From: Prevotella sp.
GTDB taxonomy: Bacteria > Bacteroidota > Bacteroidia > Bacteroidales > Bacteroidaceae
Assembly: GCA_017623655.1 (NCBI GenBank)
Contig: JAGAON010000008.1
Coordinates: 186,001-250,000 of the forward strand
Length of the DNA: 64,000 nucleotides
Reading direction: 5' to 3'
Every line of letters starts with the position of its first letter. The first letter of the stretch is position 1. This document shows, piece after piece, positions 8,097 to 15,849 of this stretch. Position numbers and translations under genes: made by a program. A model generated the notes under the pieces. That model did not search any database. It had not been told where the DNA came from and was given only the letters and a program-made list of their open reading frames with translations.

Positions 8097-8807
8097 ATGA
8101 GAAAAAACATCATTTATTATGTGCTGCTCACAGGCATCAGCGCATTGTGCTCATTGACATCGTGTTCCGGTGATGACGAGCAGGTTTACAGCTGTGACAA
8201 GCAAGTAAACACGTGGGTAAAGGCCAATGCGTCAAGTCTGCAAACCATGACAAGAGAGCAATGGAAAGGATTAAGTGAGAGGGTTAACATCCCTGTCTAT
8301 CGAGCGTTTTCTCCAGAACAGAAATACACATTCTGGAAAGAAAAGATTTCTGAACTTAGGACATTGCCATGGTCTGCAAAGGAATTGGAGCATATCATGC
8401 GTCTTGACACCTTCCTTAATAACAACAAATCCTTATTCTCGAATGAGAAGATGTCCGATGAAGAAAAGGACGACCTTGATGTATTCTCTTATAAATGGAT
8501 AGATTATGCGGAAAAGGAATTAGGGTGGTCAAAAGAATTAATCTATGCTATAGTTGCTACTGGCTCTGAGGTTAAGGACACCAAGGGGACGCTGCGAACA
8601 AGGAAAAGATCATCAAAGGCAATAGCAAAGCTCACTCCATTAGCGGAGTCAAATACCTCACAATCTGAATGCCATTGTAACACAGAGTCTTTAGTATCTT
8701 GTTTTCTGACCGGTTTTTATTGTGAATATGCCAAATGTGAAACAACTAACGATGGTTGTGGTTTCTTGACCCTATATAAATGTGACGGCACATGTGGTGG
8801 ATTCTAA
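8097..8807 (+). CDS. Fulvocin C-related lipoprotein with eight-cysteine C-terminal domain
   Basis: The 236-aa product has a lipoprotein signal (lipobox LTSC, Cys23), a charged helical region (about 30-190) without recognisable motifs, and a compact C-terminal 47 residues. The tail has eight cysteines in the pattern CxC-x7-C-x6-C-x4-C-x6-C-x7-C-x3-C and ends CGGF. From memory, the mature bacteriocin fulvocin C of Myxococcus fulvus has eight cysteines in the same order with nearly identical spacing and a GCG at the sixth cysteine, also present here. NCBI has a family for such Bacteroidota proteins (bacteriocin fulvocin C-related), as I recall. Whether the tail is released, and whether it kills anything, cannot be seen. 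A basic TRKRSSK stretch at about residues 168-174, about 15 residues before the cysteine domain, could be a cleavage region. Confidence 0.7.
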   Translation: MRKNIIYYVLLTGISALCSLTSCSGDDEQVYSCDKQVNTWVKANASSLQTMTREQWKGLSERVNIPVYRAFSPEQKYTFWKEKISELRTLPWSAKELEHIMRLDTFLNNNKSLFSNEKMSDEEKDDLDVFSYKWIDYAEKELGWSKELIYAIVATGSEVKDTKGTLRTRKRSSKAIAKLTPLAESNTSQSECHCNTESLVSCFLTGFYCEYAKCETTNDGCGFLTLYKCDGTCGGF

Positions 8808-8830
8808 CAATTCTAATATAAATACAGACT

Positions 8831-9298
8831 ATGATCACAACAAAATTTTTCATCAAGACCGCCATCGTAAGTCTATTGGTATTCCTTTCCGTCTGTTGGG
8901 CAGGAGCTTTCAACCATGGTTATGGTGTGCACGTGACAGAGGCACTTGTGTTTCTCGCCTTCACATGGTATTGGTGCTGGAAACACCAAACAGTAGGAAA
9001 ATCCACAGCCATGACGGTGCTGGCAATAATACTTGGACGCTTTGTACTGGAATTAGGTGTGCGCATCACTGATTTCAACGGTTCGGTAGGCAGTCTTGGC
9101 ATTTCTCTGATATGCCTCATGGGCATTCTCGCCGGAGCGGTATGCTACAAGTTTGAGAACATCTACATCAGGCTGGCCTACATATACTTTATTATAATAC
9201 TTGCCTTTGTGGGCGGTGACTGCTGGGATTATTATGTGATAAAGATTTTGCAGCCCGACGAGGGGTATGTTTACAGAGGACTGTTGTTCAGACAATAA
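8831..9298 (+). CDS. Small polytopic membrane protein of the fulvocin-like cluster
   Basis: The 155-aa protein has four to five hydrophobic helices (about residues 8-30, 35-50, 60-75, 85-105, 112-135). I do not recognise a family. It starts 23 bp after the fulvocin-related gene and ends 12 bp before the DUF1573 lipoprotein, so it belongs to the same transcription unit. Position and size would fit an immunity or export helper for the cysteine-rich product, or a second redox membrane partner, but no motif decides. Cysteines are present at the helix boundaries (CWAG, WCWK, LICL, AVCY, GDCW) without a CxxC pair. Confidence 0.65.
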   Translation: MITTKFFIKTAIVSLLVFLSVCWAGAFNHGYGVHVTEALVFLAFTWYWCWKHQTVGKSTAMTVLAIILGRFVLELGVRITDFNGSVGSLGISLICLMGILAGAVCYKFENIYIRLAYIYFIIILAFVGGDCWDYYVIKILQPDEGYVYRGLLFRQ

Positions 9299-9310
9299 AT
9301 CAATACTAAT

Positions 9311-9715
9311 ATGATTAAGATTTTAATACGAACTATTGTTTTTCTTGTTTGCCTGATATTCACAGCATGCGCCGACATAAAGCAACCCCACGAAAGGGAC
9401 ATTGATGGACTGTATGTGGCTGATGCGTATTACGACTGTGGAACCATGCGCAAGTCAGAGGATAAAAAGAACACTTTTTCTTTCCTTTTACAAAGCCGCA
9501 GTGACCGAGAAATCTACATAGAGAAAGTGGATGTGTCATGTGGCTGTATGAAAATAGACAAAAAGCCAAAGACAATAGCCAAAGGTCAGAGCGCATCATT
9601 AGACGGACATGTTGAAATAAGCGGTCAGTCCGGTAAATTATCAAAAGCTATCTTTGTCAATTTCAACAATGGCAAGGTCTTGATGTTACGTGTAATAGGC
9701 GAAGTCAAGGAGTGA
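9311..9715 (+). CDS. DUF1573 lipoprotein
   Basis: The 134-aa protein has a lipobox FTAC near residue 20 followed by a single DUF1573-type beta-sandwich. Signature elements are the early DCGTM, the mid motif DVSCGCMKI and a hydrophobic final strand VLMLRVIGEV. DUF1573 proteins are common in Bacteroidota beside MauE-like and TlpA-like proteins; their molecular role is unknown. It is the last gene before a strong hairpin at 9728-9760 and probably ends or nearly ends the transcript that starts at about 5880. The SCGC cysteines may be exposed in the periplasm. Confidence 0.8.
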   Translation: MIKILIRTIVFLVCLIFTACADIKQPHERDIDGLYVADAYYDCGTMRKSEDKKNTFSFLLQSRSDREIYIEKVDVSCGCMKIDKKPKTIAKGQSASLDGHVEISGQSGKLSKAIFVNFNNGKVLMLRVIGEVKE

Positions 9716-9727
9716 CAAGTATTTAAC

Positions 9728-9760
9728 GAGAGTCTCCGGGTGTACAACCCGGGGACTCTC
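9728..9760 (+). terminator. Hairpin after the DUF1573 gene (possible terminator)
   Basis: Arms 9728-9740 (GAGAGTCTCCGGG) and 9748-9760 pair over 13 bp with one G-T pair, around a 7-nt loop. The following bases are A/T-rich but not a T-run, so it may attenuate rather than end transcription before the gene at 9778. Confidence 0.55.
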
Positions 9761-9777
9761 ATAATAAGCATTAAAAT

Positions 9778-11730
9778 ATGATTTCAAAGTATGGAAAGTA
9801 CGCTGTGCTATACATCTTCCTGTTCATTATGTCCGCTGTCAGTGTTTCGTGTGAACAGGATTTTAAGCAAACTCACAGTATAGCAGGAGAGAATTATAAC
9901 GAACTATACGAATCGCTTACCCACTACAGTGGATGCGGAAAGAACTACCACTTGAAACGCCAAGCGGTAAAATTCCTGTTAGATAATATGGGCACACACC
10001 ACACGCAGACGAGCGAAGCTGTTGATTCCTTTATAGCGAGTATACATACTTCTGATACTGTTGTGCATTCAACAAAATTAAGGGAGTTATGGAACAGTTT
10101 CAATAAGTATGATGTTCTAAGAACAGTAGAATATGATGCACAAACACTGACAGCTAATTACATGATAGACAATGTTGACGGTGCTTTCAGAGCGTGGGAG
10201 TCTGCTCCATGGCATAATGAAGTGGGGTTCTCTTTGTTCAGGCAATATGTCCTTCCATACAGAATAAGTACTGAGCATTTGCCGCCAATAGGATGGCGTG
10301 ATAGTCTGATGAACAAATACAGTAATACCCTGAATGGGGCTACAGACTTAAAGACAGCATACGAGAATGTTTACAAATCACTTTACAAAGCTATGCTAAT
10401 AAAGGATTTTGGTTATCCTTACTTGCTGGATGCAATAGAAATGCAGCGCGTAAACAAAGGCTCCTGCCTGCAACGTTCAGTATACATAGCTACAGTAATG
10501 AGAGCATTAGGGATTCCCGCAACAGTGGAAGTTGTTGACCAGTGGGCTAATTACGGTACAGCAGGGCATTCGTGGGTGGCTCTTGTGACAAGTCATGGCA
10601 CTTACACTATAGCGGAAGGGGACACCGTTGCGAGAATGGATAATGAATTGAACTCTGCAATATTCACAAGGAAGTTCAAAGTCTCTGATGGTTTCCCGTA
10701 TGACACGAATTTCAAGAAAAGAAGCGCAAAAGTATGGCGGATGACATTTGACAGGCAAAAAACTTTTCCTTTTGACAACACAGCACCAGAAGTAGTAAAT
10801 GAAACACTCGTAAACCAATATAGGAAAGATGTTTCATCAATATACGGCTTGCGGAGTTCCGCCGTGATAGATATTAATACAAATAGCAAACATGCTTACC
10901 TTTGCATTTATGCAACAGGCAACGGCTGGACTCCTGTTGCAAGCGCAACATCTGTTTTAGGTAAATACCGTTTCAAGAATATAGGAGATTCCATAGTGTA
11001 CCTGCCTGTTGTATATAAAAAAGGTATACAGACACCTGTAGGGGAACCTTTCTTCATAGCTTCTGGTCATGTAAGATATTTCTCCCCCATGAAACGTAAG
11101 GGAACGATAGCCATAGACAGGAAATACCCTTTAGTACCCTCGCATATAAAGAATTTGAGTGAACTTCGTTGCGGACGGTTTGAAGGTTCCAACGACTCGT
11201 TATTCCTATATTGTGACACCCTTTATGAAATAAAAAAGACCCCTGTATTCCGCAATGTGATAAATATACATGGCAATAAAAACTATAGGTATGTAAGGTA
11301 TGTATCCCCGTCAAAGAACCGTTGTCCAATCACAGAGATTGAAATATATGAGAGGGATGTGATATTGAAAGGAACACCTTTTGGACATGATGTGCGCAAT
11401 GCACAGAAGTGTTTTGACGGTGATACCTTCACTCCTGTTGACAAACCGCAAGTAGGGTATTCTGTCGGATTAGACATTGGAGAACCCAAAAGAATAAGCC
11501 GTATAGTATATTTCCCAAAGAATGATGGAAACTTTGTTGTTCCGGGAGACGAGTACGAACTTTACTATTTTGACAAAAGCTGGTGTCTGGCAGGGTCGCT
11601 GATAGCAGATGATTATAAACTTGTATTTCCAGAAGTTCCCTATGGATCTATCTTGTTGCTGCGTGATTTGTCAAAAGGCATAGAGGAACGCATCTTTACT
11701 TATACGCATGGAAAGCAGCAATGGTGGTAG
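9778..11730 (+). CDS. Transglutaminase-like lipoprotein with C-terminal discoidin-like region
   Basis: The 650-aa protein has a lipoprotein signal with lipobox VSVSC (Cys25). The region about 200-300 has a transglutaminase/protease-like core: Cys230 in KGSCLQRS and His264 in AGHSWV, about 34 residues apart as in that superfamily. A following acidic residue in TIAEGD may complete the triad. Residues about 400-480 look like a beta domain, and the last 150 residues contain an F5/8-type pattern (SPSKNRCPITEIEIYE, then ARNA-like AQKCFDGD and RISRIVYFP). It is probably an outer-membrane-anchored cysteine peptidase or amidotransferase acting on peptides or glycopeptides. It directly follows the fulvocin-like cluster, separated by the hairpin, so processing of that cluster's product is possible but unproven. 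Confidence 0.75.
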   Translation: MISKYGKYAVLYIFLFIMSAVSVSCEQDFKQTHSIAGENYNELYESLTHYSGCGKNYHLKRQAVKFLLDNMGTHHTQTSEAVDSFIASIHTSDTVVHSTKLRELWNSFNKYDVLRTVEYDAQTLTANYMIDNVDGAFRAWESAPWHNEVGFSLFRQYVLPYRISTEHLPPIGWRDSLMNKYSNTLNGATDLKTAYENVYKSLYKAMLIKDFGYPYLLDAIEMQRVNKGSCLQRSVYIATVMRALGIPATVEVVDQWANYGTAGHSWVALVTSHGTYTIAEGDTVARMDNELNSAIFTRKFKVSDGFPYDTNFKKRSAKVWRMTFDRQKTFPFDNTAPEVVNETLVNQYRKDVSSIYGLRSSAVIDINTNSKHAYLCIYATGNGWTPVASATSVLGKYRFKNIGDSIVYLPVVYKKGIQTPVGEPFFIASGHVRYFSPMKRKGTIAIDRKYPLVPSHIKNLSELRCGRFEGSNDSLFLYCDTLYEIKKTPVFRNVINIHGNKNYRYVRYVSPSKNRCPITEIEIYERDVILKGTPFGHDVRNAQKCFDGDTFTPVDKPQVGYSVGLDIGEPKRISRIVYFPKNDGNFVVPGDEYELYYFDKSWCLAGSLIADDYKLVFPEVPYGSILLLRDLSKGIEERIFTYTHGKQQWW

Positions 11731-11759
11731 CTACGCTATACCGTAAATATTGGAGAGAA

Positions 11760-11813
11760 AAGTAGGCACGGCAGGAAGCTGTGAACAACCTGCAATGCAG
11801 GCAGTAAGTTAAA
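11760..11813. repeat. Degenerate REP-like fragment (family C)
   Basis: AAGTAGGCACGGCA at 11760-11774 matches the start of the 5604 repeat, then the match decays. A small palindrome CCTGCAATGCAGG follows at 11789-11801. It lies between the transglutaminase-like gene and the rplM leader. Confidence 0.5.
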
Positions 11814-11872
11814 TAAATATAAAAGAATACACATTACACCCTTGCATTGAGCTGTATGTCAATAATTATGAG

Positions 11873-12017
11873 TAATTTTGCAGACCGATTATTCGGAGTA
11901 CACTTAGAACTCCACGGATGATGGTGTTAATAGCCGTGCGTTTGGCCGCGCCGGTGGTTAGTGAATCCGCGTCCGAAAACAATGTTTTTTAGTAGTTTAA
12001 TATTATTAAAGTCAAGA
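11873..12017 (+). promoter_or_regulatory. Promoter -7 element and structured leader of rplM-rpsI
   Basis: TAATTTTG at 11873-11880 is a good -7 element; the -33 side is weak (TTG at 11847, spacer 23). The leader contains GGAGT (11895-11899) pairing with ACTCC (11909-11913) and CACGG (11913-11917) pairing with CCGTG (11934-11938), followed by a GC-rich stretch. A leader of this kind upstream of L13 suggests autoregulation by a ribosomal protein. Rfam has, as I recall, an L13 leader for Bacteroidia; I cannot check the match. Confidence 0.55.
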
Positions 12018-12479
12018 ATGAACACTTTAAGTTACAAAACAATCTCCGTAAACAAGGAGACTGCAAAGAAGGAGTGGGTTGTCATTGATGCCTCAGAGCA
12101 GGTAGTAGGCCGCCTCGCTTCAAAAGTGGCAAAATTGCTGCGCGGCAAGTACAAGCCGACTTTCACACCACACGTTGATTGTGGCGACAACGTTATCATC
12201 ATCAACGCAGACAAGATTGTCTTCACAGGTAAGAAGGAGACAGAAAAGGTTTACACACGCTACACCGGTTATCCGGGCGGTCAGCGCTTCAACACTCCCG
12301 CAGAGTTGCGTAAGAAGAACGACGGTTGCGAGAGAATACTGCACCACGCCGTAAAGGGTATGTTGCCAAAAGGCCCGCTCGGTCGCTCCATCTTGAAGAA
12401 CCTCTACATATATGAGGGAACAGAACACAAGCACCAGGCACAGCAGCCTAAGGCTATCGACATCAATCAGTACAAATAA
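12018..12479 (+). CDS. rplM: 50S ribosomal protein uL13
   Basis: The 153-aa protein is the early-assembling 50S protein L13. The start at 12018 (MNTLSYKTISVNK) is chosen because the longer open frame from 11961 lies in the structured leader. Typical stretches are EWVVIDASEQVVGRLAS, LRGKYKPTFTPHVDCGD, YTRYTGYPGGQ and HAVKGMLPKGPLGR. It is followed 17 bp later by rpsI, the usual L13-S9 pair. Confidence 0.97.
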   Translation: MNTLSYKTISVNKETAKKEWVVIDASEQVVGRLASKVAKLLRGKYKPTFTPHVDCGDNVIIINADKIVFTGKKETEKVYTRYTGYPGGQRFNTPAELRKKNDGCERILHHAVKGMLPKGPLGRSILKNLYIYEGTEHKHQAQQPKAIDINQYK

Positions 12480-12496
12480 TAATAGATATACATAAC

Positions 12497-12883
12497 ATGG
12501 AAATAATAAACGCAATCGGTCGTCGCAAGAGCGCTGTCGCTCGTGTATATCTCACTGAGGGCACCGGCAAGATAACCATCAACAAGGTAGAACTCTCAAA
12601 ATATTTCCCTTCTGCCATACTTCAGTATGTGGTAAAACAGCCTCTCGAGCTTCTTGAAGTTGCCGAGAAGTATGACATCAAGGCTAACCTTGACGGCGGT
12701 GGTTTCACCGGACAGAGCCAGGCTCTGCGTCTCGCCATCGCACGCGCATTGGTAAAAATAGACGCTGAGGACAAGAAGGCACTCAAAGATAAGGGCTTCC
12801 TCACACGCGATGCACGTAAGGTAGAGCGTAAGAAGCCGGGTCGTCCGAAGGCTCGTCGCCGCTTCCAGTTCTCTAAGCGTTAA
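12497..12883 (+). CDS. rpsI: 30S ribosomal protein uS9
   Basis: The 128-aa S9 protein contacts the P-site tRNA anticodon region through its C-terminal tail. The start MEIINAIGRRKSAVARVYL and the C-terminus RKPGRPKARRRFQFSKR are diagnostic; the terminal Lys-Arg is intact. It is co-transcribed with rplM. The next ribosomal gene rpsB is 261 bp downstream and has its own structured leader. Confidence 0.97.
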   Translation: MEIINAIGRRKSAVARVYLTEGTGKITINKVELSKYFPSAILQYVVKQPLELLEVAEKYDIKANLDGGGFTGQSQALRLAIARALVKIDAEDKKALKDKGFLTRDARKVERKKPGRPKARRRFQFSKR

Positions 12884-12910
12884 TATTCGGGAACGGAAGA
12901 ATATGGTTGT

Positions 12911-13144
12911 CATGCGCCATCATCTGATGGACATACGCCATAAAGATTGTTTAGCATCTAAACCTGCCAGACTCTGTCACCTTTTATATATAAGAGGACA
13001 CAGGCTACTTGCAGGCTGATTCTAACAAAAAAGAATTAAAAAGAAAGTAAACAAACCGGTCAACGGACAGGACTGACATGACAAACAAAAACGAGAAAAG
13101 TGTCTGCCGTCCCGCATCCAATGGCCACCAAACAGAAAAAGACA
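12911..13144 (+). promoter_or_regulatory. Structured leader of rpsB
   Basis: Between rpsI and rpsB there is no ORF of note. CCATCA-tc-TGATGG at 12917-12930 forms a small hairpin. A long interrupted stem then pairs CCTGC (12963-12967) with GCAGG (13011-13015), CTGT (12974-12977) with ACAG (13000-13003) and CCTTTT (12980-12985) with AAGAGG (12992-12997). This could be an S2-binding autoregulatory element or an rpsI attenuator. Confidence 0.5.
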
Positions 13145-13897
13145 ATGTCAAGAACTAATTTTGATCAGTTACTTCAGGCCGGTTGTCACTTCGGCCACCT
13201 CCGTCGCAAGTGGAATCCCGCTATGGCTCCTTATATCTTCATGGAGCGTAACGGCATACATATCATTGACCTCCACAAGACTGTGGCTAAGGTTGACGAG
13301 GCTTCTGAGGCACTGAAAAACATAGCAAAGCAGGGTAAGAAGATTCTGTTCGTCGCTACTAAAAAACAAGCTAAGGACGTGGTTGCCGAGAAGGCACAGA
13401 GCGTAAATATGCCTTACATCAACGAACGCTGGGCCGGTGGTATGCTCACCAACTTCCAGACTATCCGTAAGGCTATCAAAAAAATGGCGAACATCGACAA
13501 GCTTACCGCTGACGGAACTTACAGCAACCTCTCAAAGCGTGAGCTTTTGCAGATTTCACGCCAGCGTGCCAAGCTGGAGAAGAACCTCGGTTCCATTGCT
13601 GATCTGACACGTCTTCCTTCTGCACTCTTCGTCATTGACGTAGAAAAGGAGAACATCGCCGTTAAGGAAGCCAAGCGTCTCGGAATACCGGTATTCGGTA
13701 TTGTTGACACTAACGCCGATCCTAACAAGGTTGATTTCGCCATCCCTGCAAATGATGACGCCAAGGACTCAGTAGAGGTGATACTTGCAGCTTGCTGCGA
13801 AGCCATCAACGAGGGTCTGCAAGAGCGCAAGATTGAGAAGGCAGACGAAAAGGCTGCTGCACAGCAGGAGGACAAACCAAAGGCTGCTGCGGAATAA
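13145..13897 (+). CDS. rpsB: 30S ribosomal protein uS2
   Basis: The 250-aa S2 protein joins late in 30S assembly. The start at 13145 gives MSRTNFDQLLQAGCHFGHLRRKWNP in pieces typical of S2; the frame open from 13100 adds 15 unlike residues. Other signatures are FVATKKQAKDVV, NERWAGGMLTNF and the C-terminal IPANDDAKDSVEVILA. The last 25 residues are an Ala/Lys/Glu-rich tail (KADEKAAAQQEDKP). It forms an operon with tsf, separated by a 110-nt spacer that contains a strong stem-loop. Confidence 0.97.
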   Translation: MSRTNFDQLLQAGCHFGHLRRKWNPAMAPYIFMERNGIHIIDLHKTVAKVDEASEALKNIAKQGKKILFVATKKQAKDVVAEKAQSVNMPYINERWAGGMLTNFQTIRKAIKKMANIDKLTADGTYSNLSKRELLQISRQRAKLEKNLGSIADLTRLPSALFVIDVEKENIAVKEAKRLGIPVFGIVDTNADPNKVDFAIPANDDAKDSVEVILAACCEAINEGLQERKIEKADEKAAAQQEDKPKAAAE

Positions 13898-13917
13898 TTT
13901 TTAACAAACAGTACTAC

Positions 13918-13966
13918 TGTTGACCGGCTGTCTGACCGCAATAATTGCGGATACAACCGGCCAACA
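13918..13966 (+). promoter_or_regulatory. Strong stem-loop in the rpsB-tsf spacer
   Basis: Outer arms TGTTGACCGG (13918-13927) and CCGGCCAACA (13957-13966) pair, with an internal hairpin CCGCAA-taa-TTGCGG at 13936-13950. There is no T-run after it, so it is more likely an attenuator, a processing site or a leader element for EF-Ts than a full terminator. Confidence 0.6.
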
Positions 13967-14007
13967 TGGTTTCTGAATACCACAACCACAAACATTTTTT
14001 ATATACA

Positions 14008-15000
14008 ATGGCTATAACAATGGAAAGCATAAAGACCCTGCGCGCCATGACAGGTGCGGGTCTTGCTGACGTGAAAAAGGCTCTGACAGAGGCTGACGGC
14101 GACATGGATCGCGCCAAGGAGATTCTCCGTGAGCGCGGACAGGCTATCGCAGCAAAGCGTAGTGACCGCGAGACTTCAAACGGTTGTGTGCTCGTAAAGG
14201 CCGAGAATGGCTTTGCGGCAATGATCGCCTTGAAGTGTGAGACGGACTTCGTGGCTAACGGAGCTGATTATATTGCACTGACACAGGAAATACTTGACGC
14301 CGCTATCGCCGCAAAGGCTAAGGACATAGAGGCCGTGAAGGAATTGACACTCTCTAATGGCCAAAGCGTTGCCGCCGCCGTAACAGAGCGTTCAGGCGTT
14401 ACGGGCGAGAAGATGGAGCTTGACGGTTACATCTTCATCGAAGGCGACAATGTTTCCGTTTACAACCACATGAACAAGAACGTTCTGTGCACCATGGTAC
14501 AGACCAACAAACCGGCAGAGGAGCAGGCACACGCTGTCGCTATGCAGGTGGCTGCCATGAAGCCGGTGGCTCTGAATCAAGAGGCCGTACCCCAGTCTGT
14601 TATTGACGAGGAGATAAAGGTCGCTATCGAGAAGACCAAGCAGGAGCAGGTACAGAAGGCTGTTGAGAATGCACTCAAGAAGGCCGGTATCAACCCTGCA
14701 CACGTTGACTCAGAGGACCACATGAAGTCAAACGTTGACAAAGGATGGATTACCGCAGAAGACGTGGAGAAGGCTAAGGAAATCATCGCTACCGTATCCG
14801 CAGAGAAGGCAGCAAACCTCCCTGAGGCCATGATTCAGAACATTGCCAAGGGCCGTCTCAACAAGTTCTTCAAGGAGTCTTGCCTGTTGAATCAGGAATT
14901 CATACAGGACAGCAAGATGTCTGTGGCCGACTACCTCAAAGCTGCCGACAAGGAACTGACTGTAACAGACTTCAAGCGCTTCTCACTTCAGGCTGACTAA
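14008..15000 (+). CDS. tsf: Elongation factor Ts
   Basis: The 330-aa EF-Ts exchanges GDP on EF-Tu. The start at 14008 (MAITMESIKTLRAMTGAG) is chosen over the frame open from 13945, which lies in the stem-loop spacer; 14020 is a second possible ATG. The UBA-like N-terminus MTGAGLADVKKALTEADGD is conserved, followed by the core with IALKCETDFVA. The length is longer than E. coli EF-Ts (about 283 aa) because of the coiled-coil and C-terminal regions, usual for Bacteroidota. It is the last gene of the rpsB-tsf unit. Confidence 0.96.
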   Translation: MAITMESIKTLRAMTGAGLADVKKALTEADGDMDRAKEILRERGQAIAAKRSDRETSNGCVLVKAENGFAAMIALKCETDFVANGADYIALTQEILDAAIAAKAKDIEAVKELTLSNGQSVAAAVTERSGVTGEKMELDGYIFIEGDNVSVYNHMNKNVLCTMVQTNKPAEEQAHAVAMQVAAMKPVALNQEAVPQSVIDEEIKVAIEKTKQEQVQKAVENALKKAGINPAHVDSEDHMKSNVDKGWITAEDVEKAKEIIATVSAEKAANLPEAMIQNIAKGRLNKFFKESCLLNQEFIQDSKMSVADYLKAADKELTVTDFKRFSLQAD

Positions 15001-15089
15001 TATTTCCGGTAATAAACATTAGTCGTAAAGGAACGGACTGACGGCTTTGTCATGCCTGACGGTTTGCATCCCAAAGACTTAATTTCCAG

Positions 15090-15171
15090 GTTATAAGTTA
15101 TGGCTTATAAGTTATAGGTTGTAGAGCATTTAATGCTCCACCGGCTTATAACTAAATCCATAACTTATAAC
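15090..15171. repeat. Inverted repeat rich in TTATAAGTTAT words (family E)
   Basis: GTTATAAGTTATGG at 15090-15103 is mirrored by CCATAACTTATAAC at 15158-15171. A hairpin GAGCAT-tta-ATGCTC lies at 15124-15138 in the middle. Related inverted repeats with the same words occur at 24825-24893 and 47588-47728. It fills the spacer between tsf and the FAH-family gene. Confidence 0.7.
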
Positions 15172-15184
15172 TTTTTTGCATATT

Positions 15185-15832
15185 ATGAAGATTTTTGCAG
15201 TGGGTATGAACTATGCCCTACACAATAAAGAAATAAAAACTACGTTATTACAACAAGGTGTTGGCTCCGCTGACGATGACCGGCAGCGTGATCCGGTGAT
15301 ATTCACCAAGGCCGATTCTTCACTCATCAAGGATGGAAAACCGTTCTTCATACCTGACCATCTCGGCAGAATAGACTATGAGACTGAGATTGTGGTGCGC
15401 ATATCACGCCTTGGGAAAAGTATTCCGGAACAATTTGCACACAGGTATTACGATGCCGTGACAGTCGGAATAGACTTCACTGCCCGCGACCTTCAGAAAC
15501 GTTTGCGTGAAGAGGGACAGCCGTGGGAGATAGCGAAAGGCTTTGACGGTGCGGCGGTCATAGGCGAATGGGTGGACAAAGAGAGATTCCTGAATATACA
15601 GGGACTGCACTTTGCCCTTGACATCAACGGCGAACGCAGGCAGGATGGATGCACCAGCGATATGCTGACAGGCATAGACCGTCTCATTGCCTACATTTCA
15701 ACATTCTTCACTTTGAAGACGGGAGACTTGCTATATACCGGCACTCCGGCAGGAGTAGGGCCGGTAAAGATAGACGACCATCTGGAAGGTTATCTCGAAG
15801 GAGACAAAGTTCTCGACTTCTGGTGCAGGTGA
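15185..15832 (+). CDS. Fumarylacetoacetate hydrolase family protein
   Basis: The 215-aa protein has the FAH C-terminal-domain fold. The motif IDYETEIVVRISRLGKSI supplies metal-binding glutamates, followed by VTVGIDFTARDLQ, AKGFDGAAVIGEW and the late GDLLYTGTPAGVGPV. Family members are Mg/Mn-dependent hydrolases or decarboxylases acting on beta-diketo or oxaloacetate-like acids; the substrate here is not determined. The length fits small YcgM-like members. The start at 15185 (MKIFAVGMNYALHNKE) matches the family. It ends 17 bp before porU, an arrangement that suggests co-transcription though no functional link is known. Confidence 0.9.
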   Translation: MKIFAVGMNYALHNKEIKTTLLQQGVGSADDDRQRDPVIFTKADSSLIKDGKPFFIPDHLGRIDYETEIVVRISRLGKSIPEQFAHRYYDAVTVGIDFTARDLQKRLREEGQPWEIAKGFDGAAVIGEWVDKERFLNIQGLHFALDINGERRQDGCTSDMLTGIDRLIAYISTFFTLKTGDLLYTGTPAGVGPVKIDDHLEGYLEGDKVLDFWCR

Positions 15833-15849
15833 ACAACTTTGGAACAACA

